NCBI RefSeq assembly: GCF_015461805.1
Contig: NZ_JACVZE010000001.1
Coordinates: 930,001-994,000 of the forward strand
Direction of reading: 5' to 3'
Source: Pseudomonas pisciculturae
GTDB taxonomy: Bacteria; Pseudomonadota; Gammaproteobacteria; Pseudomonadales; Pseudomonadaceae
Length of the DNA stretch: 64,000 nt
Shown here piece by piece: positions 34,949-43,798 of the stretch. The position numbers were made by a program, and so were the translations under genes. Position 1 is the stretch's first letter. The number at the start of each line of letters is the position of its first letter. The notes under the pieces were generated by a model. The model ran no database searches and was not told where the DNA came from. It saw nothing but the letters and a program-made list of their open reading frames with translations.

Positions 34949-35734
34949 TCAGTCTTCGAGCAGACGGTAGTGGGTGGCGCGCACCACGGCTTGTACGCGG
35001 TTCTTGGCGCCCAGCTTGTGCATCGCCGAGGCCAAGTGCAGGGTGACCACCGCCAGTGAACGGCTCAATTGACTGGCGATTTCGGCAGCTGTCAGGCCGT
35101 CCGCAGCCCATTTGAGGCACTCGCGTTCACGTTTGGTCAGGTGGATATGCGGGTAGGTGCGTAGCTCTTTGCCGAACAGCGGGTAGGCGGCTTCCTGCAA
35201 GGCATGGGAAATCAGGCTGAAATCCGACAAGGTCTGCTGCGCATCTTGCAGTACGGCGCGCGCCTTGCCGGTACGCAGGCCGGTCAGCGACGCAAAGCCG
35301 CCACGGGGCAGGTGGATCGGCACGCTGACGCCGCAGGTCAGTTGCTGGTCATGCAGGTAGGAGGAAACCGGGGCGTGGCAGGGGTCGATGATTTTTTGCA
35401 GGGCAGTATCGGCTTTGGGGTCGTAGGACCACACGAAGGGTGACACGCTGCTCAGGGCCAGATGTTGCACCGGATCGATCTGGTAAAACCCTTCGCTGCA
35501 CCACAGGGTGTGCCAGCCTGGCGGCGTGTTGCGCAGCTCCAGCACCGAAGGGGTGATCAGTGCACCATCCTGGTCAATGGGCACAGGCGTGTAGTCATAC
35601 ACCAAGGCATCGAAACCCAACTGCTGGGCAAGGACAAAGGTGTTGTCCATCTGCTCGTCCAGGCTCCTGCCCGGCATCAGACGGTGATTGAAGGCGGTTA
35701 GCTTGGCCAGCATCCGTTCTGCTCCCGAATTCAT
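34949..35734 (-). CDS. LuxR solo, PipR/OryR-like plant-signal-responsive subfamily
   Basis: 261 residues. An autoinducer-binding domain (about 5-165) and a C-terminal LuxR helix-turn-helix (LTKRERECLKWAADGLTAAE, LAVVTLHLASAMHKLGAKNR). Aligned by eye with TraR/LuxR, Trp74, Asp87, Pro88 and Trp102 match the conserved W57, D70, P71 and W85. The Tyr61 position is Trp78 (GWHTLW), a substitution characteristic of the plant-associated LuxR solos that do not respond to acyl-homoserine lactones. No luxI homologue is in the window. Flanked by two proline-iminopeptidase-type genes and a peptide ABC transporter, as described for PipR. The start MNSGAERMLA at 35734 was chosen; the frame opens 33 bases earlier. 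Confidence 0.85.
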   Translation of the reverse strand: MNSGAERMLAKLTAFNHRLMPGRSLDEQMDNTFVLAQQLGFDALVYDYTPVPIDQDGALITPSVLELRNTPPGWHTLWCSEGFYQIDPVQHLALSSVSPFVWSYDPKADTALQKIIDPCHAPVSSYLHDQQLTCGVSVPIHLPRGGFASLTGLRTGKARAVLQDAQQTLSDFSLISHALQEAAYPLFGKELRTYPHIHLTKRERECLKWAADGLTAAEIASQLSRSLAVVTLHLASAMHKLGAKNRVQAVVRATHYRLLED

Positions 35735-35792
35735 TTGAATCTCGACTTGCTGCAAGTAGAATGCCACGCCCCGGCGAAGGACTGCCAGGCCA

Positions 35793-35814
35793 AACCTATA
35801 AGAAATGCTAGGTT
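35793..35814. promoter_or_regulatory. Lux-box-like 22-nt inverted repeat, site 2
   Basis: Perfect 6-bp arms AACCTA and TAGGTT, with an inner base pattern TAAGAAATGC. It sits between the divergent LuxR gene (59 bases from its start) and the second hydrolase gene (83 bases from its start). Same length and outer half-sites as site 1. Confidence 0.65.
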
Positions 35815-35896
35815 ATGGACGCACGGCAACCTCGGTAGTGTTGGCCTGTTAAGCGGCCGCTGCCTGCGAGGCCGATACAACACAAGGAATGTATGC

Positions 35897-36784
35897 ATGT
35901 GGCGTGAAATTGCCCCCGACCAGCAATACAACGTGCAAGTCGACGGTCATAACCTCGTGGTCTACAGCTTTGGCGAAGGTGATGAGGTGCTGTTGTGCCT
36001 CAACGGCGGGCCAGGCCTGCCGTGTGACTACTTGCGCGACGCCCATGGCTGGCTCAAAGACCATAACCTGCGAGTGGTTGCATTCGACCAGCTTGGCACG
36101 GGCGCATCAGCCAGACCGACCGACGTTTCACTGTGGGAAATCCGCCGTTATGTCGAAGAAGTCGAAACCGTGCGCCAAACCCTGGGCCTGGGCCGCGTGC
36201 ATTTGCTCGGGCATTCCTGGGGTGGGTGGCTGGGTATCGAATACGCCATCCATTATCCCGACGCCCTGAAAAGCCTGATCCTCGAAAACACCGTCGGCGA
36301 CATTCCGCACCTGTCCCAAGAGCTAGAGCGCCTGCGCGGCGCCCTCGGCAGCGAAACCGTGGCCATGATGCAGCGCCACGAGGCCATGGGCACCCTGGAC
36401 CACCCGCAGTACCAGGCCGCAATCACCTTGCTCAACTACCGCCACGTGTGTCGCCTCGACGAGTGGCCCGAGCCGGTCAAACGCTCCCTTGGCGACTGGA
36501 ACATGGGGCCTTACGAAACCATGCAAGGCCCCAACGAATTCCTCTACATCGGCAACCTCAAGGACTGGAATCGCCTCAAGGAGATGGCCGCGTTCAAGAT
36601 GCCGATGCTGATCACTACCGGCCAGCACGACGAACTCACTCCGGCCTGCGCCATGCGCATGAAGGTGGCAGCCAAGCACGCCGAACTGCATGTATTCCCC
36701 AACAGCAGCCATATGCCGTTCTACGAAGAACCCCAGGCGTATTTCCCAGTGCTGCTGGACTTTCTTGCGCGTCACCGAGGCTGA
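35897..36784 (+). CDS. Proline-iminopeptidase-type alpha/beta hydrolase (PipR-locus copy 2)
   Basis: 295 residues. Same family as the hydrolase at 33922 but clearly diverged: LNGGPGLPCDY in place of HGGPG, nucleophile Ser in LGHSWGGWLGIEYA, Asp in TGQHDELTP, His in NSSHMPFYEE. The start MWREIAPDQQ at 35897 has AAGGAA upstream; the frame is open further upstream through the site-2 dyad, which argues against a longer protein. It is the first gene of an operon with the peptide ABC transporter, four bases before the permease gene. Cytoplasmic breakdown of the imported peptide or amide is the natural inference. Confidence 0.9.
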   Translation: MWREIAPDQQYNVQVDGHNLVVYSFGEGDEVLLCLNGGPGLPCDYLRDAHGWLKDHNLRVVAFDQLGTGASARPTDVSLWEIRRYVEEVETVRQTLGLGRVHLLGHSWGGWLGIEYAIHYPDALKSLILENTVGDIPHLSQELERLRGALGSETVAMMQRHEAMGTLDHPQYQAAITLLNYRHVCRLDEWPEPVKRSLGDWNMGPYETMQGPNEFLYIGNLKDWNRLKEMAAFKMPMLITTGQHDELTPACAMRMKVAAKHAELHVFPNSSHMPFYEEPQAYFPVLLDFLARHRG

Positions 36785-36787
36785 CGG

Positions 36788-37735
36788 ATGAACCTGTCGC
36801 GCTACCGCTTTGTACTGTCCCGGCCGCTGCAATTGCTGCCGGTGCTGTTTGGCATCAGCCTGATTACCTTTGTGCTGGTGCGCTCGATACCTGGCGACCC
36901 GGCGCGTGCGCTGCTGGGCTCGCGCAGCACACCCGACGCCTTGCTTAAAATCCGCGCCCAGTACGGGCTCGACCAGCCGCTGTGGCTGCAATATTTCTAC
37001 TTCCTGAAAAACCTGCTCAAGGGCGATCTCGGCCAATCCCTGTTGTATAAGGTCGATGCGCTGAAACTGATCGTCACCCGCATCGAGCCGACCCTGGTGC
37101 TGGTGCTGGGCAGCGTGGTGCTTGCATTGTTGATCGCGGTACCGCTGGCGACCGTAGCCGCACGCAATAAGGGCGGCTGGGCCGACAACCTGATTCGCGT
37201 GTTCACCACCGTCGGTCTGGGCATGCCGGCGTTTTGGCTGGGCTTGATGCTGATCCTGTTGTTGAGCGTGCAGTGGGGGCTGTTTCCGGTCTCTGGCTAC
37301 GGCCGCACCTGGCTGGACAAGGCCCACCATATGGTGCTGCCGTGCCTGACCATCGCCCTGGCACTCTCGGCTGTGTTGGTACGCAACCTGCGGGCGAGCA
37401 TGTTGATGGAATTGCAGGCTGACCACGTCACCGCAGCACGGGCGCGCGGGTTGCCTGAAGCGGCGGTGTTTCGCCGTCATGTGTTGCCCAACTCTCTGGT
37501 GCCGGCGGTCAACCTGCTGGCAGTGAATATCGGTTGGCTGATCAGCGGCACGGTGGTGATCGAAAGCCTTTTCGCCATCCCCGGTATCGGCCAATTGCTG
37601 GTGCGCGGCATCTTTACCCGCGACTACATGGTGGTGCAGGGCGTGGCCATGGTGCTGGCCTGCGCGACGGTGGTGGTCAACTTTATCGCCGATGTCGTCA
37701 CGGTGACCCTTGACCCCCGGGTGAAGATGCAATGA
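36788..37735 (+). CDS. ABC transporter permease, dipeptide type (DppB-like)
   Basis: 315 residues with six membrane helices. N-terminal helix LLPVLFGISLITFVLVRSIPG followed by GDPA, then RAQYGLDQPLWLQYFYFLKN, both typical of DppB/OppB permeases. The EAA loop is RHVLPNSLVPAVNLLAVNIG preceded by AARARGLPEAAVF. It begins four bases after the hydrolase stop, so translation is coupled. Forms the inner-membrane channel with the next gene product. Confidence 0.93.
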   Translation: MNLSRYRFVLSRPLQLLPVLFGISLITFVLVRSIPGDPARALLGSRSTPDALLKIRAQYGLDQPLWLQYFYFLKNLLKGDLGQSLLYKVDALKLIVTRIEPTLVLVLGSVVLALLIAVPLATVAARNKGGWADNLIRVFTTVGLGMPAFWLGLMLILLLSVQWGLFPVSGYGRTWLDKAHHMVLPCLTIALALSAVLVRNLRASMLMELQADHVTAARARGLPEAAVFRRHVLPNSLVPAVNLLAVNIGWLISGTVVIESLFAIPGIGQLLVRGIFTRDYMVVQGVAMVLACATVVVNFIADVVTVTLDPRVKMQ

Positions 37736-38589
37736 GCAGCCGCCCATTGATTGCCCCGTGGCGTCTGCGCCTGCGTTTTGGTTTTCGCGATGGCCGCCTG
37801 ACCGCGGCATGGGGGCTGTTGATTCTGCTGGTGTGGATTGCGCTTGCGCTGTTTGCGCCGTGGGTCGCGCCCTATGACCCGATTGCGCAAAACACCGATC
37901 TCAGCCTGCTTGGCCCGAGCGTGGCCTATCCCTTTGGTACGGACAATTACGGTCGCGACATTCTTTCGCGAGTGATCTGGGGCGCACGCATTGACCTGCA
38001 ATTGGCGGTCATCGGCGTGATCTTCCCGTTTCTGATCGGCACCTTTGTGGGCGCGGTCTCGGGCTATATCGGCGGGCGTTTCGACAGCGTATGCATGCGC
38101 GTGATCGACGTGATTCTGGCGTTTCCGTTTCTGGTGTTGATGCTGGCGATCATGGCCATCCTCGGGCCGGGCTTGCAGAGCTTTTATATCGCCATGGCGC
38201 TGGTGGGGTGGGTGTCGTATGCGCGGCTGATCCGTTCGCAGATTCTGGTGCTCAAAGAAAGCGATTTTGCCCTGGCTGCTAAAAGCCTGGGCTTTGGTCA
38301 CGGGCGCATTCTGTTCCGGCACCTGCTGCCCAATGCGATGTTCGGCTCGATTGTATTTTCCATGTCTGACGCCGTACTGGTGCTGCTCAATGGCGCTGCC
38401 GTGAGCTACCTGGGCTTGGGTGTGCAACCGCCCACCGCCGAGTGGGGGACGATGGTTGCCGAAGGGCAAGCCTTTATCACCACGGCTTGGTGGATCTGCA
38501 CGTTTCCGGGGTTGGCCATTGTGACCCTGGCCATGGGCTTCAGCCTGCTGGCTGACGGTGTCGCGCAAGTGCTGGGGGATCGCTCATGA
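37732..38589 (+). CDS. ABC transporter permease, dipeptide type (DppC-like)
   Basis: 285 residues. An N-terminal helix (AWGLLILLVWIALALFAPWV), then FGTDNYGRDILSRVIWGARI, the standard DppC/OppC signature, and an EAA loop in ALAAKSLGFGHGRILFRHLL. Starts inside the DppB-like stop (four-base overlap, ATGA) and ends overlapping the following ATPase gene, so all are one transcription unit. Confidence 0.93.
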   Translation: MSSRPLIAPWRLRLRFGFRDGRLTAAWGLLILLVWIALALFAPWVAPYDPIAQNTDLSLLGPSVAYPFGTDNYGRDILSRVIWGARIDLQLAVIGVIFPFLIGTFVGAVSGYIGGRFDSVCMRVIDVILAFPFLVLMLAIMAILGPGLQSFYIAMALVGWVSYARLIRSQILVLKESDFALAAKSLGFGHGRILFRHLLPNAMFGSIVFSMSDAVLVLLNGAAVSYLGLGVQPPTAEWGTMVAEGQAFITTAWWICTFPGLAIVTLAMGFSLLADGVAQVLGDRS

Positions 38590-39542
38590 GTCTGTTGCAG
38601 GTGCAGGACCTGAGCGTGATCGCCACGAATGCCGGGCGCGATGTGACCCTGGTTGACCGCGTGTCTTTTGACCTGGCCGAGGGTGAGATTCTGGGTTTGG
38701 TGGGCGAGAGCGGTTCGGGCAAGACCATGGCCTGTCGCGGTTTGATACGTTTGCTGCCGTCGCCGAATCTACGGGTGCACGGTGGCGCTGTGAGGCTTGC
38801 CGGTCAGGATTTATTGCAGCTGGACGATGCCGGCATGCGCGCCGTACGCGGCGGGCAACTGGGCATGATCTTTCAGAACCCCAGCAGCCACCTCGACCCG
38901 TTGATGCGCATCGGTGAGCAGATCGCCGAGGGCATTCGTCTGCATCAAGGCGCATCGAAAAAAGACGCACGCAGGCAGGCCATCGACGTGTTGCGTCAGG
39001 TGGGCATCCCCGATCCTCAGGCGCGTGTCGACAATTACCCGCACGAATTTTCCGGCGGCATGCGTCAGCGGGCGATGATCGCCGTGGCGCTGGGCTGCAA
39101 CCCGAAAGTGCTGATTGCCGACGAGCCGACCACCGCCCTCGATGTGACGGTGCAGGCGCAAATCCTGCGGTTGTTGCTGGACCTGCGCGATCAGCGGGGC
39201 CTGTCGATCATCATGATTACCCACGACCTGGGCGTGGTGGCGCAGACCTGTGATTCCATCGCGGTGATGTACGCCGGGCGCCTTTGTGAGCTCGGCAGCA
39301 AATACGACCTGCTGGCCCATCCGCAACACCCGTACACCGCTGGCCTGATCGACTGCCAGCCAGCCCACAGTAGCGGTCACGCGTTGTTGCGCACCATCCC
39401 CGGGCAGCCGCCGTTGCTGGACGCCTTGCCCGCCGGATGCCGGTTCAACCCGCGTTGCTCGCACGTCGGCGCCTTGTGTACCGAGGTGTTGCCCGAGGGC
39501 GCGCGCGTGGCGTGTCACTACCCGTTGGAGGCGCGCCCATGA
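38586..39542 (+). CDS. ABC transporter ATPase, dipeptide type (DppD-like)
   Basis: 318 residues. Walker A GLVGESGSGKTMACR, signature FSGGMRQRAMIAVAL, Walker B VLIADEPTTALDVTVQ and His-loop MITHDLGVVAQ. The C-terminal oligopeptide-transporter motif GCRFNPRCSHVGALC holds the Cys residues that can bind an iron-sulfur cluster in this subfamily. Four-base overlaps on both sides. Confidence 0.94.
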   Translation: MSLLQVQDLSVIATNAGRDVTLVDRVSFDLAEGEILGLVGESGSGKTMACRGLIRLLPSPNLRVHGGAVRLAGQDLLQLDDAGMRAVRGGQLGMIFQNPSSHLDPLMRIGEQIAEGIRLHQGASKKDARRQAIDVLRQVGIPDPQARVDNYPHEFSGGMRQRAMIAVALGCNPKVLIADEPTTALDVTVQAQILRLLLDLRDQRGLSIIMITHDLGVVAQTCDSIAVMYAGRLCELGSKYDLLAHPQHPYTAGLIDCQPAHSSGHALLRTIPGQPPLLDALPAGCRFNPRCSHVGALCTEVLPEGARVACHYPLEARP

Positions 39543-40537
39543 GCCTGTTGCAGATCAAGGATCTGGAAGTGAAGTTCGCCGCGTCCGGCACCGGCTTTTT
39601 CGGGCTTAACAAGCAGTGGGTGAGGGCGGTGAATGGTGTGTCGCTGAGCCTGGCGGCGGGTGAAACGTTGGGGCTGGTGGGGGAGTCCGGCAGCGGCAAA
39701 AGCACCCTCGGTCGGGCGATTTTGCACCTTAACCCCATCAGTGCAGGCCAGGTGCTGTTCGATGGCATCGACATGGCCCACGGCAGCCCCATCGACATCG
39801 CCCGCTTGCGCCATGAAACCGCGATGATCTTCCAAGACCCCTACGCGGCGCTGAACCCGCGCCACACCATCGGCGAAACCCTTGCCGAAGTGCTGCGAGT
39901 ACAACGCAAGGTCACTGCCGCGCAGATTCCCGCGCGTGTTAATGAGCTGCTCGACCTTGTCGGCCTGCGCCCCGAGCTTGCCAGCCGCAAACCCGGCTCC
40001 CTCAGCGGCGGCCAGTGCCAGCGCGTCGGCATCGCGCGGGCGTTGGCCGTGGAGCCGCGCCTGATCATCGCCGATGAATGCGTGGCGGCGTTGGATGTGT
40101 CGATCCAGGGCCAGATCATCAACCTGTTGCTTGAGCTGCAACAGCGCATGAACCTGGCGATCCTGTTTATCGCCCATGACCTGGCCATCGTGCGTCGCCT
40201 GTGCGACCGAGTGGCGGTGATGTACCTGGGCAAGATCGTTGAGGAGGGGCCGGTGGAGGCTGTATTTACCGCGCCACGCCATCCGTACACGGCGGCGCTG
40301 ATCCAGGCGATTCCAGAGATTGACCCCCATCGGCCTTTGCCTACCGAACCCCTGCCGGGGGAGCCACCGAGCCCGCTGAATTTGCCTGCCGGCTGCGCCT
40401 TTCACCCGCGCTGCCGGCATGCGCAGGCCATGTGTTCCGTAGTGTTGCCGCCTACCCACTTCCTGCACGAGCATCGGTACAGTTGCGTGCTTGAACAGCC
40501 GTTGACCCTTCCTGCCGTTATAAACAAGGAGTTATGA
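39539..40537 (+). CDS. ABC transporter ATPase, dipeptide type (DppF-like)
   Basis: 332 residues. Walker A GLVGESGSGKSTLGRAI, signature LSGGQCQRVGIARAL (with Cys in place of the more usual Arg/Gln), Walker B LIIADECVAALDVSIQG, where DECVA replaces the usual DEPVS/T. The C-terminal motif GCAFHPRCRHAQAMC matches DppF/OppF. The start is the ATG at 39539 that overlaps the DppD-like stop; the longer frame is a shadow. Forms the ATPase heterodimer with the preceding product. Confidence 0.93.
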   Translation: MSLLQIKDLEVKFAASGTGFFGLNKQWVRAVNGVSLSLAAGETLGLVGESGSGKSTLGRAILHLNPISAGQVLFDGIDMAHGSPIDIARLRHETAMIFQDPYAALNPRHTIGETLAEVLRVQRKVTAAQIPARVNELLDLVGLRPELASRKPGSLSGGQCQRVGIARALAVEPRLIIADECVAALDVSIQGQIINLLLELQQRMNLAILFIAHDLAIVRRLCDRVAVMYLGKIVEEGPVEAVFTAPRHPYTAALIQAIPEIDPHRPLPTEPLPGEPPSPLNLPAGCAFHPRCRHAQAMCSVVLPPTHFLHEHRYSCVLEQPLTLPAVINKEL

Positions 40538-40538
40538 C

Positions 40539-42053
40539 ATGCAATCGCGCCACTTGAAGCTACTCGCCGCGGCGACGCTCACCGCTTGGTCCCTTACTGC
40601 CGGGTTGGCGCACGCCGCCGGTGTCTTGACCATCGGCTGCCGTGAAGACAGCACCACGTTCGACCCGATCAAAAGCGCGCAAAATCGCGATACTTGGGTA
40701 TTCGCCAACGTCTACGACACCTTGGTGCGCGTGGATAACCTGGGCACCAAGATGGAACCGGGGCTGGCAGAAAGCTGGGATATCTCCAAGGATGGCCTGA
40801 CCTACACTTTCAAACTGCGTGATGCGAAGTTCTCTGACGGCTCGGCGATCACCGCTGAAGATGCGGCGTTCAGCCTGCTGCGTATTCGCGACAACAAGGC
40901 TTCACTGTGGGCTGACCCTTTCAACCTGATCGACACTGCCAAGGCGGCTGACACCAAAACCCTGGTGGTCACGCTCAAGACCCCTGCCGTAGCCTTCCTC
41001 TCACAACTGGCGTCGCCGACGGTGTCGATCCTGTCGGAAAAAGCCATGACCAAGATGGGCGAAGACGCCTACTCGGAAAACCCGGTGACGTCCGGTGCGT
41101 TTACCGTGGACGAGTGGCGCAAGGGCGATCGGGTGATCCTGAAAAAGAACCCGAACTTCTGGCAAGCCAAGAACGTGAGCCTGGACGGTGTGGAGTGGGT
41201 CTCGGTGACCGACGACAACACCCGCATGCGCATGGTGCAGAACAACGAACTGGACACCGCGATCTTCGTGCCCTTTTCGCGGGTAGAAGAGCTGAAGAAA
41301 GATAAAAACGTGGTGGTGCATTCCGACCCGTCCACCCGTGAAGATCACCTGCTAATCAACCACGAGCACGGCTTGCTGGCCAAGCCGGAAGTACGCCAGG
41401 CGCTGGACATGGCCATCGATAAACAATCGCTGGTGAAGACCGCCACCTTCGGTCAAGGCACCGTGGCCTATTCCTACATCCCTAAGGGTTCGCTGTACCA
41501 CTACGCCAACAACCTGCAACGCCCGTACGACCCGACCGAAGCCAAAAAGCTGTTGGCCGCCGCGGGTGCCAAGGACTTGAAGCTGAACTACGTGGTCAAC
41601 GCCGGTAACGAAGCCGACGAGCAGATTGCGGTGATCATCAAGGACCAGTTGGCCAAGGTCGGCGTCACCGCCAACCTGCAAAAGGTCGACCCGACCCAAA
41701 GCTGGCAGATGCTGGTGGACGGTGAGTACGACATTTCGGTGATGTACTGGACCAACGACATCCTCGACCCGGACCAGAAAACCACCTTCGTGCTGGGCCA
41801 CGACACCAACCAGAACTACATGACCCGTTACAAGAACGACAAGGTCAAAGATCTGGTCGCGGCTGCGCGAATCGAGGCCGACCCGGTCAAGCGCGAGCAG
41901 ATGTATGTGGAGTTGCAGAAGTTGGCGAAGCAGGATGTGAACTGGATTGACCTGTACTACAGCCCGTACATCAATATTTCACGCAGCAATATCAGCAACT
42001 TCCTGCAAAACCCGCTGGGCCGTTTCACCCTTGAAGAAGTGGTGAAAAACTAA
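40539..42053 (+). CDS. Periplasmic peptide-binding protein of the ABC transporter (SBP_bac_5)
   Basis: 504 residues. A signal peptide (MQSRHLKLLAAATLTAWSLT, cut near AHAA) and an SBP_bac_5 domain: LTIGCREDSTTFDPIKSAQN, ANVYDTLVR, GLAESWDISKDGLTYTFKLR (split) and ITAEDAAFSLLR. The ligand cannot be told from sequence. In the PipR model the transporter imports the plant-derived inducer or peptides, so this protein would be the first recognition step. Its gene comes last in the operon, one base after the ATPase stop. Confidence 0.93.
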   Translation: MQSRHLKLLAAATLTAWSLTAGLAHAAGVLTIGCREDSTTFDPIKSAQNRDTWVFANVYDTLVRVDNLGTKMEPGLAESWDISKDGLTYTFKLRDAKFSDGSAITAEDAAFSLLRIRDNKASLWADPFNLIDTAKAADTKTLVVTLKTPAVAFLSQLASPTVSILSEKAMTKMGEDAYSENPVTSGAFTVDEWRKGDRVILKKNPNFWQAKNVSLDGVEWVSVTDDNTRMRMVQNNELDTAIFVPFSRVEELKKDKNVVVHSDPSTREDHLLINHEHGLLAKPEVRQALDMAIDKQSLVKTATFGQGTVAYSYIPKGSLYHYANNLQRPYDPTEAKKLLAAAGAKDLKLNYVVNAGNEADEQIAVIIKDQLAKVGVTANLQKVDPTQSWQMLVDGEYDISVMYWTNDILDPDQKTTFVLGHDTNQNYMTRYKNDKVKDLVAAARIEADPVKREQMYVELQKLAKQDVNWIDLYYSPYINISRSNISNFLQNPLGRFTLEEVVKN

Positions 42054-42076
42054 CCTCTCAAGCCCAACGCAAAACC

Positions 42077-42186
42077 AAATGTGGGAGGGGCTTGCCCCCG
42101 ATAGCGGTGTGTCAGTCACTGTATGTATTGACTGACCCACTGCAATCGGGAGCAAGTCGAACCGTCGCACCGCCCCTCCCACATTT
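42077..42186. repeat. REP doublet with a 16-base insertion in one arm
   Basis: Left arm AAATGTGGGAGGGGCTTGCC. The right arm would be its reverse complement, but TCGAACCGTCGCACCG (42157-42172) separates GAGCAAG from CCCCTCCCAC. Between the ABC operon and the convergent yciK gene. Confidence 0.85.
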
Positions 42187-42204
42187 AGCCCTGCGGCGTT
42201 TCGA

Positions 42205-42945
42205 CTACTGTGCGTCGAACGCCTGCCCATTGATGCCGGTACTGTCCGGCCCCATCAGGTACAAATACACCGGCATAATTTCCTCCGGCGTCGGGTTGTC
42301 CGTCGGGTTCTCGCCCGGATACGCCTGGGCCCGCATGCTGGTGCGTGTGGCACCTGGGTTGATGCTGTTGGCCCGCACTGGCGCGACAGTGTCGAGCTCA
42401 TCGGCCAACGTCTGCATCAAGCCTTCAGTGGCAAACTTCGACACCCCGTAAGCCCCCCAATACGCCCGGCCCTTGCGCCCGACGCTGCTGGAGGTGAACA
42501 CCACCGACGCATCCTGGGACAGCTTGAGCAGCGGCAGCAACGTGCTGGTCAGCATGAACATCGCGTTGACGTTCACGTGCATCACCCGCATGAAGTTCTC
42601 GCCAGACAACTGCTCGATCGGCGTACGTGGGCCGATGATCGAGGCGTTGTGCAGCAGGCCGTCGAGGTGGCCGAACTCTTTTTCGATCATTGCCGCCAGC
42701 TCATCGTATTGATGGGGCAGGGCGGTCTCCAGATTGAACGGGATCACCACCGGCTGAGCATGGCCGGCCGCTTCGATCTCGTCATAGACTTGGGCCAGGT
42801 TGGCTTCGGTCTTGCCGAGCAACAGCACGATGGCGCCGTGGGCGGCGTAGGTTTTCGCCGCTGCTGCGCCAATCCCGCGCCCGGCGCCGGTCACCAGGAT
42901 CACCCGGCCCTTGAGCAGTTCTGGACGTGCAGAGTAATCAAACAT
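42205..42945 (-). CDS. yciK: YciK-family short-chain dehydrogenase
   Basis: 246 residues. Classical SDR: cofactor motif VTGAGRGIGAAAAKTY, catalytic Ser in VFTSSSVGRKG and Tyr-x3-Lys in YWGAYGVSKFATEG. The YciK N-terminus MFDYSARPELLKGRV is well kept. The start at 42945 has GAGGC upstream. The natural substrate of YciK is not known. A REP doublet separates it from mupP, but both are read in the same direction. Confidence 0.92.
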   Translation of the reverse strand: MFDYSARPELLKGRVILVTGAGRGIGAAAAKTYAAHGAIVLLLGKTEANLAQVYDEIEAAGHAQPVVIPFNLETALPHQYDELAAMIEKEFGHLDGLLHNASIIGPRTPIEQLSGENFMRVMHVNVNAMFMLTSTLLPLLKLSQDASVVFTSSSVGRKGRAYWGAYGVSKFATEGLMQTLADELDTVAPVRANSINPGATRTSMRAQAYPGENPTDNPTPEEIMPVYLYLMGPDSTGINGQAFDAQ

Positions 42946-43000
42946 AAATAGCCTCGACAAAATTCACAGTGGTACAGCTCTCAATTTGGAATCCTATTCC

Positions 43001-43090
43001 TGTGGGAGCTGGCTTGCCTGCGATAGCGGTCTCCAATCTGGCATGTGTGCTGGCTGACACTGCGCCATCGCAGGCAAGCCAGCTCCCACA
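43001..43090. repeat. REP doublet, GAGCTGGCTTGCCTGCGAT type
   Basis: TGTGGGAGCTGGCTTGCCTG inverted against CAGGCAAGCCAGCTCCCACA, between two same-strand genes (mupP upstream, yciK downstream). Confidence 0.9.
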
Positions 43091-43122
43091 TTGACCTCAG
43101 TGTTTGCAGGTTCTTCGAGCCA

Positions 43123-43794
43123 TCAGCAACTGCACAGCGCGTTATCCAGCACCTTGCGCAGTTCCAACGGGTGATCCACCACCACGTCGGCGCCCCAGTG
43201 ACGCGGGTTGTCGTCCGGGTGGATATAGCCATAGGTAACCGCAGCAGTGCGGGTGCCCGCATCACGGCCAGACTCGATATCCCGCAAATCATCGCCTACG
43301 AACAACACACTGGCCGGGTCCAGGCCCAGCATTTTGCACGCCAGGATCATCGGCTCCGGGTCTGGCTTGCTGTTTTTCACATGGTCCGGGCAGATCAGCA
43401 ACGCCGAGCGCTCGGCCAAGCCCAGTTGCTGCATGATCGGTTCGGCAAAGCGCAGTGGCTTGTTGGTGACCACGCCCCAGATCAAGTTGGCCTTCTCAAT
43501 GTCTTCCAGCAACTCGGCCATGCCGTCGAACAGTTTGCTGTGCACCGCACAACCCTTGACGTAACGCTCCAGGAATTCCAGGCGCAGTTCTTCAAAGCCT
43601 GGGGATTCGGGGTCCATCGAGAACGTTACGGCAACCATTGCCCGCGCACCGCCGGAGATTTCATCGCGGATGTGCTGGTCGTTGATCGGCGCCAGGCCGC
43701 GGTCAGCGCGCATGGCCTGGCAGATGGCGATAAAGTCCGGCGCGGTGTCCAGCAGGGTGCCGTCCATGTCGAAGAGAACTGCTCGCAACTTCAC
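43123..43794 (-). CDS. mupP: N-acetylmuramic acid 6-phosphate phosphatase MupP
   Basis: 223 residues. HAD phosphatase: motif [16 protein letters not shown], motif II VVTNKP, motif III Lys in SKPDPEP, motif [13 protein letters not shown]. It would commonly be called phosphoglycolate phosphatase. Its position between ubiG and yciK is that of Pseudomonas MupP, which dephosphorylates MurNAc 6-phosphate in the cell-wall recycling route that bypasses de novo UDP-MurNAc synthesis. The name rests on this synteny; a Gph role is the alternative. Confidence 0.85.
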   Translation of the reverse strand: MKLRAVLFDMDGTLLDTAPDFIAICQAMRADRGLAPINDQHIRDEISGGARAMVAVTFSMDPESPGFEELRLEFLERYVKGCAVHSKLFDGMAELLEDIEKANLIWGVVTNKPLRFAEPIMQQLGLAERSALLICPDHVKNSKPDPEPMILACKMLGLDPASVLFVGDDLRDIESGRDAGTRTAAVTYGYIHPDDNPRHWGADVVVDHPLELRKVLDNALCSC

Positions 43795-43798
43795 AGGC

